This document shows positions 1 to 5,951 of a stretch of DNA of 9,768 bases, piece by piece; the first letter of the stretch is position 1; every line of letters starts with the position of its first letter. Where the stretch lies: assembly GCA_017996515.1 (NCBI GenBank), contig JAGOGU010000043.1, positions 1 to 9,768 of the forward strand. Reading direction: 5' to 3'. Position numbers and translations under genes: made by a program. The DNA is from Allobrachymonas sp. Lineage in GTDB: Bacteria > Pseudomonadota > Gammaproteobacteria > Burkholderiales > Burkholderiaceae_C. Under the pieces are notes generated by a model. That model worked only from the letters and a program-made list of their open reading frames with translations. It did no database searches and was not told the DNA's origin.

Positions 1-631
1 CGTAGCTTTTGCTCATCTTGCGTCCGTCCAGCCCGGGCAGCAGCGCCACGTTGTCGTCCACCTGCGCTTCGGGCGGCACCAGCAGGTCTTTGCCGTACAG
101 GTGGTTGAAGCTGGCGGCCATGTCGCGTGCCATTTCGATGTGCTGCACCTGGTCGCGCCCCACGGGTACGCGCTGCGCCTGAAACATGAGAATGTCGGCC
201 GCCATCAGCACCGGGTACATGAACAGGCCGGCAGTTACGCCGTCGTCGGCCTCTTGCCCGGCTTCGGCATTTTTGTCTTGCGCGGCCTTGTAGGCGTGGG
301 CGCGGTTGAGCAGGCCCTTGCCGCAGACGCAGGTCAGCAGCCACATCAGCTCGGGGATTTCGGGGATGTCACTTTGGCGATAAAAGGTCACGCGCTCGGG
401 ATCCAGCCCCACAGCCAGCCAGGTAGCGGCAATTTCGAGCGTGCTGCGTTGGATGCGTGCGGGGTCGTCACATTTGATCAGCGCGTGGTAGTCTGCCAGA
501 AAGTAGTAGCTGCGCACATCGGCGCGCAGGCTGGATTGCACCGCAGGGCGCACGGCGCCTACGTAATTGCCCAGGTGGGGCGTGCCGGTGGTGGTGATGC
601 CGGTGAGGTAGCGGGTGATGGTAGATGTCAT
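1..631 (-). CDS. trpS: Tryptophanyl-tRNA synthetase, N-terminal part (cut by window edge)
   Basis: Charges tRNA-Trp with tryptophan in the cytoplasm, using ATP (class I aminoacyl-tRNA synthetase). My translation from the ATG at 631 gives 210 codons before the window ends. The N-terminus carries the HIGH-type ATP-binding motif as T17-P-H-L-G-N-Y23, in the context [11 protein letters not shown] typical of TrpS. The last visible codons are K205-M-S-K-S209, the second class I signature, so almost the whole Rossmann catalytic domain is present and only the C-terminal anticodon-binding helices are missing. A segment with [10 protein letters not shown] and a [17 protein letters not shown] stretch is also characteristic of TrpS. 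An in-frame TGA at 641-643 limits the start. ATG 631 is preferred over a TTG three codons upstream. No good Shine-Dalgarno is visible. The gene lies 86 bases downstream of the DMT transporter on the same strand with no terminator between, so co-transcription is plausible. Confidence 0.96.
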   Translation of the reverse strand, partial: MTSTITRYLTGITTTGTPHLGNYVGAVRPAVQSSLRADVRSYYFLADYHALIKCDDPARIQRSTLEIAATWLAVGLDPERVTFYRQSDIPEIPELMWLLTCVCGKGLLNRAHAYKAAQDKNAEAGQEADDGVTAGLFMYPVLMAADILMFQAQRVPVGRDQVQHIEMARDMAASFNHLYGKDLLVPPEAQVDDNVALLPGLDGRKMSKSY

Positions 632-717
632 GGCGAGCAATCAGCTAAAGCCCAGCTGTGCGCGTGGGTCACTTGCCGGGCGAGTCGATAAAAAACGAGA
701 CGGTCAGGATGCGGCCA

Positions 718-1662
718 TTATCCGGCAAGCCCGTCGTGCGGCGGCGAGGTTGCCTGCAAGCGTGCACTGTTCAAATGGTCGTAGGCTTCCAGCAAGGCGG
801 CGCCCACCACCAGCACACCACCAAACAGCACGCGGGCATCCAGCGTGCCCACGCCCAGCATGGCGGATGAAACGGCGGCAAACAAGACCTCCAGCGACAT
901 CAGCAAGGCCAGCGTATTGGCCGACATGCGCGGCGCGCCGTATTGCAGGCAGAGGTTGCAGATCACAAGCTGCAAGGCCGCTATGGCCACAAAGCCGTAC
1001 CAGCTGCCCAGGGCGGGCGGCAGTTGCACCTGGCCGATGCCCAGTTGCCACATCGTGACGGCCAGCACGCAGCTGAGCAGCATGCAGCCGCTGAACATGG
1101 CCAGAATTTTGGGTGGAGATGTGATTTTGCCGAGGCGGTTCAGCAACACGTTGGAGCAGGCAAAGGCAAAACCGCTGATCAGCGCCAGCACATCAGGCAG
1201 CGAGCGTGGCAGAGGCAGCACCAGTTGGTTCCAGGCGTTTTCGGTCGGTTGCAGCACCAGCATTACCCCGACAAGAGCCACGGCGATGCGCAGCAGCGTA
1301 AACAGCCCCGGCCTTTCGCCCGAAAGCCCCCAGGTCAGCAGCACCGACCACACCGGCATCAGATACAACAGCAGCACCACGCGCACCACATCGCCCGTGC
1401 TGATGGCCCAGTTGAAGCAGGCGTTGGTGATGCCCGATGTCACCATCAGCAGCCACAGCCAGCGGTTGCCCGCCAGCTCGACCACGGTGCGCGGGCGCCA
1501 CAGCAGCACCACGGCCACCGTCAGCATATAGCTCAGAAAAGTGGCCCACAGGCCATGCACGCCGCGGTCGCGCAACTGGTGCAAGGGCCACCACGACAGG
1601 CCCCAGAGCATGGCGTTGAGCGCAATGGCAAGAATCGGCAAAACGGTCGTGCGTTGTTTCAT
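718..1662 (-). CDS. EamA/DMT-superfamily membrane transporter
   Basis: A 314-residue, very hydrophobic protein with about ten predicted membrane helices in two similar halves (roughly residues 8-137 and 155-293), which is the layout of two EamA domains. The first half has the WGLSWWPL entry helix and the YLMPVWSVLL helix near 100-109. The second half has FAFACSNVLLNRLGKI and the S-L-E-V-L-F-A helix near 256-262, the usual position of the conserved EamA acidic/proline helix. Length matches the family (about 290-320). By family it is an inner-membrane metabolite exporter or permease. The substrate cannot be read from sequence. The ATG at 1662 is the first convincing start, but no purine-rich Shine-Dalgarno is seen just upstream. 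It lies 134 bases after lplT and 86 bases before trpS on the same strand. The short hydrophilic tail after residue 293 is unremarkable. Confidence 0.9.
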   Translation of the reverse strand: MKQRTTVLPILAIALNAMLWGLSWWPLHQLRDRGVHGLWATFLSYMLTVAVVLLWRPRTVVELAGNRWLWLLMVTSGITNACFNWAISTGDVVRVVLLLYLMPVWSVLLTWGLSGERPGLFTLLRIAVALVGVMLVLQPTENAWNQLVLPLPRSLPDVLALISGFAFACSNVLLNRLGKITSPPKILAMFSGCMLLSCVLAVTMWQLGIGQVQLPPALGSWYGFVAIAALQLVICNLCLQYGAPRMSANTLALLMSLEVLFAAVSSAMLGVGTLDARVLFGGVLVVGAALLEAYDHLNSARLQATSPPHDGLAG

Positions 1663-1796
1663 ATGGAAGGGATGACAGCAACTGGTTGAACCCGCACACC
1701 TGTCGATATGTGATGCGCGGAATGCCGGAGTATGGTTGTTGCGGAAATCAGCTTTGAAAGAGGGAGTCGAAATCGGAAAACAAGCCGATGTTCACA

Positions 1797-3086
1797 TCAA
1801 TGCCCCAGCGGCCCCTCGTCGCGCGCTTCGCGCAGCAGGCGCAGCACCTCGGCCGGGTGTTTTTTCAAGTTGCTCCAGTGCCAGAGCTGGAACAGCACCA
1901 TGCAGCCACTCACCAGCAGGCCAAAAACAACGATGGCGCCAAAAGCCGATACGTGGAATTTGGTCAGCAGGCTGTAGAGCAAGCCCAGCCCCAGAATGCA
2001 GGCTTGCTCGTTGAAGTTTTGCACGGCGATAGAGCGCCCTGCCCCCATCAGGTTATGGCCGCGGTGTTGCAGCAGTGCGTTCATCGGCACCACCAGATAG
2101 CCGCCCAACCCGCCCAGCAGAACAAAAACGGGAATGGCCATGCCCTTGCTCTTGATCAGCAGCAGCGCCAGCACCACAAGCCCCATCAGAATACCCAGCG
2201 GCATCACCTCGGTGGCGCGGTCGAGCTTGACGCGCAGAGATGCCCACACCGCCCCCACGGCCGTGCCCACCGCCACCACGCCCACCAGCATGGACGCCTG
2301 CGTTTCGCCATAGCCCAGCGCCAGCGCCGCCCAAGCCAGCACCAGATAGCGCAGATTGCCGCTCACGCCCCAAAACAGCGTGGTGGTTGCCAGCGAAATT
2401 TGCCCCAGCTTGTCGCGCCAAAGGAGACGGTTGCAGCCCCAAAAATCGGGCAGCAGCGAGAAGATGTTTTTGGGCAGCGGCATCATCGCCACGCCGGTAT
2501 GGGGGATGCGCATATTGATCAGCGAAGCGATCAGGTACACGCCCATGATCAACGCAATGGCCAATTGCGGCGCCGAGCCGAAGGGGCTGACCAGCGCGGC
2601 GCTCCAGCCCGCATTTTGCAAATGTGCAAACAGGTTGGGGTGAATCAGTTGCCCGCCCAGCACCGTGCCCATGATGATCGAGATGATGGTCAACCCCTCG
2701 ATCCAGCCGTTGGCCTTGACCAGTTGCGACGCGGGCAGCAGCTCGGTCAGAATGCCGTATTTGGCCGGCGAATAAGAGGCGGCGCCCAGCCCCACCACGG
2801 CATACGCCAGCAGCGGATTCACGCCCAACAGCATCATCAGGCAGCCCACGGCCTTGATGGCATTGCTCATGAACATCACGCGGCCTTTGGGGTGCGCATC
2901 AGAAAAAGCGCCCACAAACGGTGCCAGCAATACATAGAACACCGCAAAAATCGGAACCAGCGCGGCCTTTTTCCAGTCAGGCTCGTGGGCATGCCCCAGC
3001 AGGGCAACCGCCGCAATGAACAGGGCGTTGTCGGCCAGCGAGCTGAAAAACTGCGCCGCCATGATGGAGTAAAAACCGCGTTTCAT
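1797..3086 (-). CDS. lplT: Lysophospholipid transporter LplT (MFS family)
   Basis: A 429-residue major-facilitator protein resembling LplT, which flips lysophosphatidylethanolamine inward across the inner membrane for re-acylation. The N-terminus (FYSIMAAQFFSSLADNALF) follows the Q-F-x-S-x-x-D-N-A-L pattern of LplT helix 1. Further on are PFVGAFSDAHPKGRVM, the MFS loop 2-3 motif, and SPAKYGILTELLP, another LplT hallmark. About twelve hydrophobic segments are seen. The reading frame continues upstream to a TTG at 3125, but the ATG at 3086 places helix 1 at the usual distance from the start and is preferred. Neither start has a strong Shine-Dalgarno. In enterobacteria lplT is paired with aas (acyltransferase). 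No aas is present here, so the partner enzyme must be elsewhere. It is divergent from sua5. The antisense strand is also open for over 430 codons, which is a codon-bias shadow. Confidence 0.92.
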   Translation of the reverse strand: MKRGFYSIMAAQFFSSLADNALFIAAVALLGHAHEPDWKKAALVPIFAVFYVLLAPFVGAFSDAHPKGRVMFMSNAIKAVGCLMMLLGVNPLLAYAVVGLGAASYSPAKYGILTELLPASQLVKANGWIEGLTIISIIMGTVLGGQLIHPNLFAHLQNAGWSAALVSPFGSAPQLAIALIMGVYLIASLINMRIPHTGVAMMPLPKNIFSLLPDFWGCNRLLWRDKLGQISLATTTLFWGVSGNLRYLVLAWAALALGYGETQASMLVGVVAVGTAVGAVWASLRVKLDRATEVMPLGILMGLVVLALLLIKSKGMAIPVFVLLGGLGGYLVVPMNALLQHRGHNLMGAGRSIAVQNFNEQACILGLGLLYSLLTKFHVSAFGAIVVFGLLVSGCMVLFQLWHWSNLKKHPAEVLRLLREARDEGPLGH

Positions 3087-3364
3087 GAATGAGGCACGCT
3101 GGCGGTGCGTGGCAGGACATGGCAAGACACGGTCACCAGCATGGGTAAAAATGGATCACATATGGAAAAAAGCTGGCGACCCCACAGGCTGCCAGCCACA
3201 CTGCTTGCCATGGTACACCAAGCAACCGCTTGATGCCGCGCCCAAGGTTGCCGTATCGTGAGTCGTATCACGTATAGGCATGACGTGCCGCGCACCGCTT
3301 CTGCGGCCAGTTTTTGCAGCACGGGCCTGCACACTCCAGGAAGATGCGTGGGACAATACCGGCC
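3087..3364. promoter_or_regulatory. Divergent intergenic region between lplT and sua5
   Basis: This 278-base stretch must hold the promoters of both divergent genes, but no strong sigma70 pair is visible in either direction. The best plus-strand candidate is TTGCCG (3248-3253) with TATAGG (3273-3278) at a long 19-base spacing, which is weak. In the same place CGTAT occurs three times (3252, 3264, 3271), with a small dyad CGTGA/TCACG (3257-3261 and 3268-3272). The short open frames here have no family resemblance. Confidence 0.35.
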
Positions 3365-4375
3365 ATGCTACTTTCCGCATCCGACCCCGCCGCCATCGAA
3401 CAAGCGGCCGACATCCTTGCCCAAGGCGGCCTGCTGGGCCTGCCGACCGAAACCGTTTACGGCTTGGCCGCCCGCGCCGACGACGACCAGGCCGTGGCGC
3501 GCATCTACGCCGCCAAAGGCCGCCCGGTGGGGCACCCGCTCATCGTGCACGTGGCCGATGCCGCTGCGGCCGAGCACTTTGCCGCAGAAGGCTTTTTGCA
3601 GCAACTGCCCGACCATGCCGCCGCGCTGATGCAAACCTTCTGGCCCGGGCCACTCACCGTGATCGTGCCGCGCCGGCCCGATGTGGCCAACGCCGCAGCC
3701 GGACAACATGCCACCATCGGCCTGCGCTGCCCGGCGCACCCTGCGGCACAGGCCGTTTTGCAGGCGCTGAAAGCACGCGGCGTACCCGGGCTGGCCGCGC
3801 CCAGCGCCAACCGCTTCGGCCACGTCAGCCCCACAACGGCGCTGCACGTGCAGCAAGAATTTGGCCCAGACCTGCCCGTGCTCGATGCAGGCGCTTGCCC
3901 CGTGGGCATTGAATCGACCATCATCGATTGCAGCCGCGGCACGCCCGTGCTGCTGCGCCCCGGCGCCATCACCCCGCAAGCCATCTTCGACAAACTGCAT
4001 GTACGCGTGCAGCCTGCCGCCACGGCAACATCCGCCACAGCTGCGCCGCAAGCGCCCGGCACTTTGCTGGCGCACTACGCGCCGCGCGCCAAACTGCGCA
4101 TCATGGAAGCCAAAGACATGCAGGCCGCGCTCGACCTGCTGGGCAACGATGCGCCCGCCATCGGCATCTGGAGCCGCACCCCCCTGCGCAGCAACGCCAG
4201 CAAAGTGCGGCTGGCCACCATGCCCGGCAACGCCGAAGAAGCCGCGCGCGAACTGTTCGCCCGCCTGCGCGCGTTTGACGAACAAGGCATGACCCTGATC
4301 TGGGTAGAACCCGTATCCACCGCGCCCGAGTGGGAAGCCGTGGCCGACCGCCTGCGCCGCGCCGCGGCAGCGTGA
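3365..4375 (+). CDS. sua5: Threonylcarbamoyl-AMP synthase, Sua5 type
   Basis: Makes L-threonylcarbamoyl-AMP from threonine, bicarbonate and ATP, the first step of t6A37 formation in ANN-decoding tRNAs. The product is handed to TsaB/D/E. From ATG 3365 the protein has 336 residues: an N-terminal YrdC/TsaC domain (about 8-200), a short low-complexity Ala/Thr linker (about 217-230) and a C-terminal Sua5 domain (about 232-336). Visible motifs are L26-PTETVYGL34, K51-G-R-P with GHPL following, P99-region LTVIVPRR, APSANRFGHVSPT (S147-A-N149) and ESTIID (183-188). The Sua5-domain opener PGTLLAHYAP (HYAP 237-240) is clear. Length separates it from single-domain TsaC (about 190 residues). Start choice: ATG 3365, with an in-frame ATG at 3344 and a TTG at 3314 as alternatives. 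AGGA at 3338-3341 lies too close to 3344 to settle it. No partner gene is adjacent. Confidence 0.94.
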   Translation: MLLSASDPAAIEQAADILAQGGLLGLPTETVYGLAARADDDQAVARIYAAKGRPVGHPLIVHVADAAAAEHFAAEGFLQQLPDHAAALMQTFWPGPLTVIVPRRPDVANAAAGQHATIGLRCPAHPAAQAVLQALKARGVPGLAAPSANRFGHVSPTTALHVQQEFGPDLPVLDAGACPVGIESTIIDCSRGTPVLLRPGAITPQAIFDKLHVRVQPAATATSATAAPQAPGTLLAHYAPRAKLRIMEAKDMQAALDLLGNDAPAIGIWSRTPLRSNASKVRLATMPGNAEEAARELFARLRAFDEQGMTLIWVEPVSTAPEWEAVADRLRRAAAA

Positions 4376-4740
4376 TGACGGGCGCTTGCACGCGCAGGCT
4401 TGGCGATCTTCTCTAAGCATGCGCCTGTGCGGCAGGCCATGCGTGGTGCAGCATGCAAGCGCCGCACGGGCGCAATGTGGTTCCAATCGGTCATAGCCGT
4501 CATCCGTGGTTGGCTTGGTGGGCTGATCAAAAAGAAAAATGTCCAACCATTCCAAGATGTCGCACAACCGCGCGTTGTGCCCATCTGCTCGCGCACGGCC
4601 CGCTGGATGCGGGCTGCTGGAAAGACATGGCGCAGAGCATTTGCGCAGTGCCCGTTGTTAGCGTTGGTGCTTGCCTTTGCTCTTGTCCTTGCGCGGCTTG
4701 CTCAGGTCGCCGCTGAACCGGGTTCACCGCGAGTCCGCAG
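4376..4740. other. Non-coding or decayed stretch after sua5
   Basis: No convincing gene is seen in these 365 bases. Frames are open on both strands, for example 4400-4867 plus and 4527-4778 minus, but their translations are Cys/Arg/Ala-rich and resemble no family I know, and none has a proper ribosome-binding site. What stands out is secondary structure: a long hairpin (4420-4474) and two smaller perfect ones, 4562-4580 (7-bp stem, 5-nt loop) and 4598-4614 (6-bp stem, 5-nt loop). On the minus strand 4658-4723 reads as a short Lys-rich carboxyl-tail-like peptide ending in TAA, bounded upstream by a stop, which could be a gene remnant. Confidence 0.5.
4420..4474. other. Long GC-rich hairpin downstream of sua5
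   Basis: Arms 4420-4433 and 4461-4474 pair over 14 base pairs with a single G-U wobble (on the plus-strand RNA). The apical region contains a further 5-bp stem (CATGC 4438-4442 with GCATG 4451-4455). The hairpin begins 45 bases after the sua5 stop codon. It has no T-run on either side, so it is not a standard intrinsic terminator. It could protect the sua5 3' end or be part of a small RNA. A competing 10-base pairing, 4381-4390 with 4454-4463, is also perfect. Confidence 0.55.
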
Positions 4741-4780
4741 GCATCAAAAAAACAGCTTGCATGTACTTCTTTCTGCATTT

Positions 4781-4800
4781 AATAAGATTGGTTCGCATTT
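4781..4800 (-). promoter_or_regulatory. Candidate Fur-family operator upstream of the bL36 gene
   Basis: Read on the minus strand this 20-mer (AAATGCGAACCAATCTTATT) matches the textbook Fur-box form AAATGAGAATCATTCTCATT at 16 of 20 positions, and both 7-base half sites match at 5 of 7. It lies in an AT-rich patch (48 G+C of 120 bases in 4741-4860, counted by hand) about 110 bases before the bL36 start and abuts a TAGAAT -10-like hexamer. Because type B bL36 genes are known Zur targets in several bacteria, Zur (a Fur paralogue) is the other candidate. The motif also overlaps a direct repeat of GCATTTA (4775-4781 and 4795-4801), which may be the real unit. Inferred by eye only. Confidence 0.3.
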
Positions 4801-4805
4801 AGAAT
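4800..4805 (+). promoter_or_regulatory. Possible -10 element for the bL36 gene
   Basis: TAGAAT differs from the sigma70 -10 consensus at one position and sits in the most AT-rich part of the intergenic region. No good -35 is found at 16-18 bases upstream. If used, transcription would begin near 4812, giving a leader of about 100 bases, and the Fur-like site would cover the spacer, a usual repressor position. Confidence 0.3.
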
Positions 4806-4849
4806 ATCTGCCCCTGCATCCTTTTATCTATCTGATGTGCGTATCTTCG

Positions 4850-4865
4850 GCATGCGCCAAAGCGT
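4850..4865 (+). repeat. 16-bp direct repeat, left copy
   Basis: GCATGCGCCAAAGCGT occurs here and again, identically, at 5178-5193. The copies bracket the bL36 gene and its terminator. Identity ends sharply at both edges of the 16-mer. It contains the palindrome GCATGC. The role is unknown. Confidence 0.8.
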
Positions 4866-4910
4866 AGAGGGATGCAGCGCGTTCTATCCAGCAGTCAGGA
4901 GGAAAAAACC

Positions 4911-5060
4911 ATGCAAGTCCTTTCATCCCTGAAAGAAGCCAAAAACCGCAGCCGCGATTGCCAAGTCGTGCGCCGCCGCGGCCGCATCTACGTCATCTGC
5001 AAATCCAACCCGCGCCTCAAAGCCCGCCAGGGTGGCGCGAGAAACAAGCACAAGGCGTAA
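4911..5060 (+). CDS. ykgO: 50S ribosomal protein bL36, type B (zinc-ligand-poor)
   Basis: A 49-residue basic protein and component of the large ribosomal subunit. The core [20 protein letters not shown] and the following [15 protein letters not shown] closely follow E. coli YkgO and other type B (rpmJ2) bL36 proteins. Classical bL36 binds zinc through three Cys and one His. Here only C17 and C30 remain, while the other two positions align with S14 and L36, so this is the C-minus form expected not to hold zinc. An additional basic tail (about residues 41-49) ends the protein. The start is certain: AGGAGG at 4897-4902 lies 8 bases before ATG 4911. The gene stands alone: no type B bL31 (ykgM) partner is present, unlike the enterobacterial pair. 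A strong intrinsic terminator follows. Regulation by a Fur-family metal sensor is possible (see the candidate operator upstream) but not shown. Confidence 0.96.
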   Translation: MQVLSSLKEAKNRSRDCQVVRRRGRIYVICKSNPRLKARQGGARNKHKA

Positions 5061-5066
5061 AGATGC

Positions 5067-5127
5067 AAGGCGGGCGTTTGCGCTTCCTTCCAAAAACGCA
5101 GCGCCTTCAGTACAAGCTCTTCAGCTT
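5067..5127 (+). other. Structured 3' region of the bL36 transcript
   Basis: Two hairpins lie between the stop codon and the terminator. The first pairs AAGGCG 5067-5072 with CGCCTT 5102-5107 and GCGTTT 5074-5079 with AAACGC 5094-5099, with a small internal loop. The second pairs AAGCT 5114-5118 with AGCTT 5123-5127 around a 4-base loop. Together with the terminator at 5135-5167 this makes three consecutive stem-loops, an arrangement compatible with a stable 3'-derived RNA, though no such RNA is known to me. Confidence 0.45.
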
Positions 5128-5134
5128 AAGCAAT

Positions 5135-5167
5135 AAAAAGCCCCGACCGAAAGGTACGGGGCTTTTT
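5135..5167. terminator. Bidirectional intrinsic terminator between bL36 and DUF2628 genes
   Basis: A GC stem (GCCCCG 5140-5145 with CGGGGC 5157-5162) is extended inward by ACC/GGT around a GAAA tetraloop, with a single bulged A at 5156. It is flanked by five A on the left (5135-5139) and five T on the right (5163-5167). The symmetry lets it serve the bL36 transcript rightward and the convergent DUF2628 gene leftward. Confidence 0.93.
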
Positions 5168-5177
5168 CATGGGCGGT

Positions 5178-5193
5178 GCATGCGCCAAAGCGT
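5178..5193 (+). repeat. 16-bp direct repeat, right copy
   Basis: Exact second copy of the 16-mer at 4850-4865, 328 bases away and just beyond the terminator. The copy is followed by GTTTT. A 10-base string AGCGTGTTTT starting in it (5189-5198) recurs at 5769-5778 on the other side of the DUF2628 gene. Confidence 0.8.
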
Positions 5194-5224
5194 GTTTTCA
5201 GCGTCAGAGCTTTTGAATAGGCGT

Positions 5225-5695
5225 TCAGATCATCCAGCCAATGTCTTTGCCCTTGGCTTTTTTCAAGAAATACCAGTAATTGACGCGCGTGGAAACAAGA
5301 AACCCAAAGGTTAAGCCAATAGCCCGCAGGAAGTTGTCAGACAAACCCAGCATCCCGCCTGTAACGCCCACAACGAGGAGGAAACCGAACGCCATAGCTG
5401 CCTGCTTCCACAGTTTGAGAAAGATCAGATAAATAAAGGTGAAGAAAAAACCAAGAAAATTTTGCTGAACCAATATGCGTTCCATGAACGTGAGCTTTTT
5501 CAAGGCTTCTGACATGCCAGGCGGACTGCTAAACGGCGATGTGCCTGCCGGAGGCAGGCTATCGTAAAAAGCAAAACGTTTTTTCCACTTCTCGCTCAAT
5601 TGCGGGTCGTTGCGCCAATCATAGGCATCAGGAGCCTGTTCGGGGTGGGTGGGCGCAGCAAGCACGCTATCTGGTGTAAGGGGGGTAGTATTCAT
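5225..5695 (-). CDS. DUF2628-type membrane protein
   Basis: A 156-residue protein of unknown function. The N-terminal 60 residues are hydrophilic and Pro-rich. A short WKKRFAFYDSL segment (37-47) is followed by ALKKLTFMERILVQQNFLGFFFTFIYLIFLKLWKQA-type sequence (64-99), then two further hydrophobic stretches (about 101-117 and 122-144) and the ending VNYWYFLKKAKGKDIGW. The order soluble lead, NF-x-FFF helix, K-x-WK-A turn, glycine-rich helix, and NYWYFLKK near the end is what I associate with DUF2628 (E. coli YigF-like) inner-membrane proteins. This is recognition from memory, not a search. The start is well supported: AGGAGG on the minus strand at 5703-5708 with 7 bases to ATG 5695. G+C over 5281-5640 is 177 of 360 (49%), lower than in neighbouring genes (a sua5 block of 60 reached 46). 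That could mean later acquisition or simply a membrane-protein composition. It ends convergently with bL36 and shares its terminator. Confidence 0.8.
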   Translation of the reverse strand: MNTTPLTPDSVLAAPTHPEQAPDAYDWRNDPQLSEKWKKRFAFYDSLPPAGTSPFSSPPGMSEALKKLTFMERILVQQNFLGFFFTFIYLIFLKLWKQAAMAFGFLLVVGVTGGMLGLSDNFLRAIGLTFGFLVSTRVNYWYFLKKAKGKDIGWMI

Positions 5696-5730
5696 GAAAA
5701 AACCTCCTTTTGAAAAACATTTCTTTTGAT

Positions 5731-5736
5731 ATTCTA
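5731..5736 (-). promoter_or_regulatory. Possible -10 element for the DUF2628 gene
   Basis: TAGAAT on the minus strand lies 35 bases before the start codon and just upstream of the strong Shine-Dalgarno, giving a leader of about 28 bases. The -35 region is poor but overlaps a small dyad AAACT-TC-AGTTT (5742-5753), which could bind a regulator. Confidence 0.4.
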
Positions 5737-5892
5737 ACTACAAACTTCAGTTTCAGAGGCACTGCTTCAGCGTGTTTTTACGCCTTTTTATTGACTGAAA
5801 GCGCATGCAGCCAGCGGACGTAGGCATGTTTTACCGCCGCCGTTTTTTGCCATGTTCTTTTTGAACACAGCGGCTATTCACATCCAAAGCAG

Positions 5893-5924
5893 AAAAAAGC
5901 CAGCTGAATACGCCTTCAGCTGGC
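5893..5924 (-). terminator. Intrinsic terminator of ppa
   Basis: A perfect 10-bp stem (GCCAGCTGAA 5899-5908 with TTCAGCTGGC 5915-5924) and 6-base loop are followed on the minus strand by six T (5893-5898). It starts 27 bases after the ppa stop codon. Confidence 0.95.
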
Positions 5925-5951
5925 CTGGTTGCCGGCGGTGCAGCGCGTGCT

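Noticed and set aside
101..691. Open frame antisense to trpS
   Set aside because: The opposite strand encodes TrpS with both class I signatures intact.
943..1689. Open frame antisense to the DMT transporter
   Set aside because: His/Gln-rich shadow of a well-supported gene.
1772..1789. Hairpin just after the lplT stop codon
   Set aside because: Only five base pairs with an 8-base loop and no T-run beyond two bases. Too weak to call a terminator.
1788..3092. 434-codon open frame antisense to lplT
   Set aside because: Very His/Gln-rich, no recognisable family, and complementary to a clear membrane transporter gene.
3087..3125. TTG start extending LplT by 13 residues
   Set aside because: No Shine-Dalgarno, and the polar Arg-rich extension precedes a normally placed first helix at ATG 3086.
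3368..4567. 399-codon open frame antisense to sua5
   Set aside because: Gly/Ala/Arg/His-rich with no motifs. The opposite strand has all Sua5 motifs in order.
4400..4867. 155-codon plus-strand open frame between sua5 and bL36
   Set aside because: No Shine-Dalgarno, erratic composition, only one hydrophobic stretch, overlap with a long hairpin and with the promoter-like patch of the bL36 gene. Not enough to call a gene.
5788..5853. 21-codon minus-strand open frame between DUF2628 and ppa
   Set aside because: Only a weak purine run upstream, no recognisable product and no terminator of its own.
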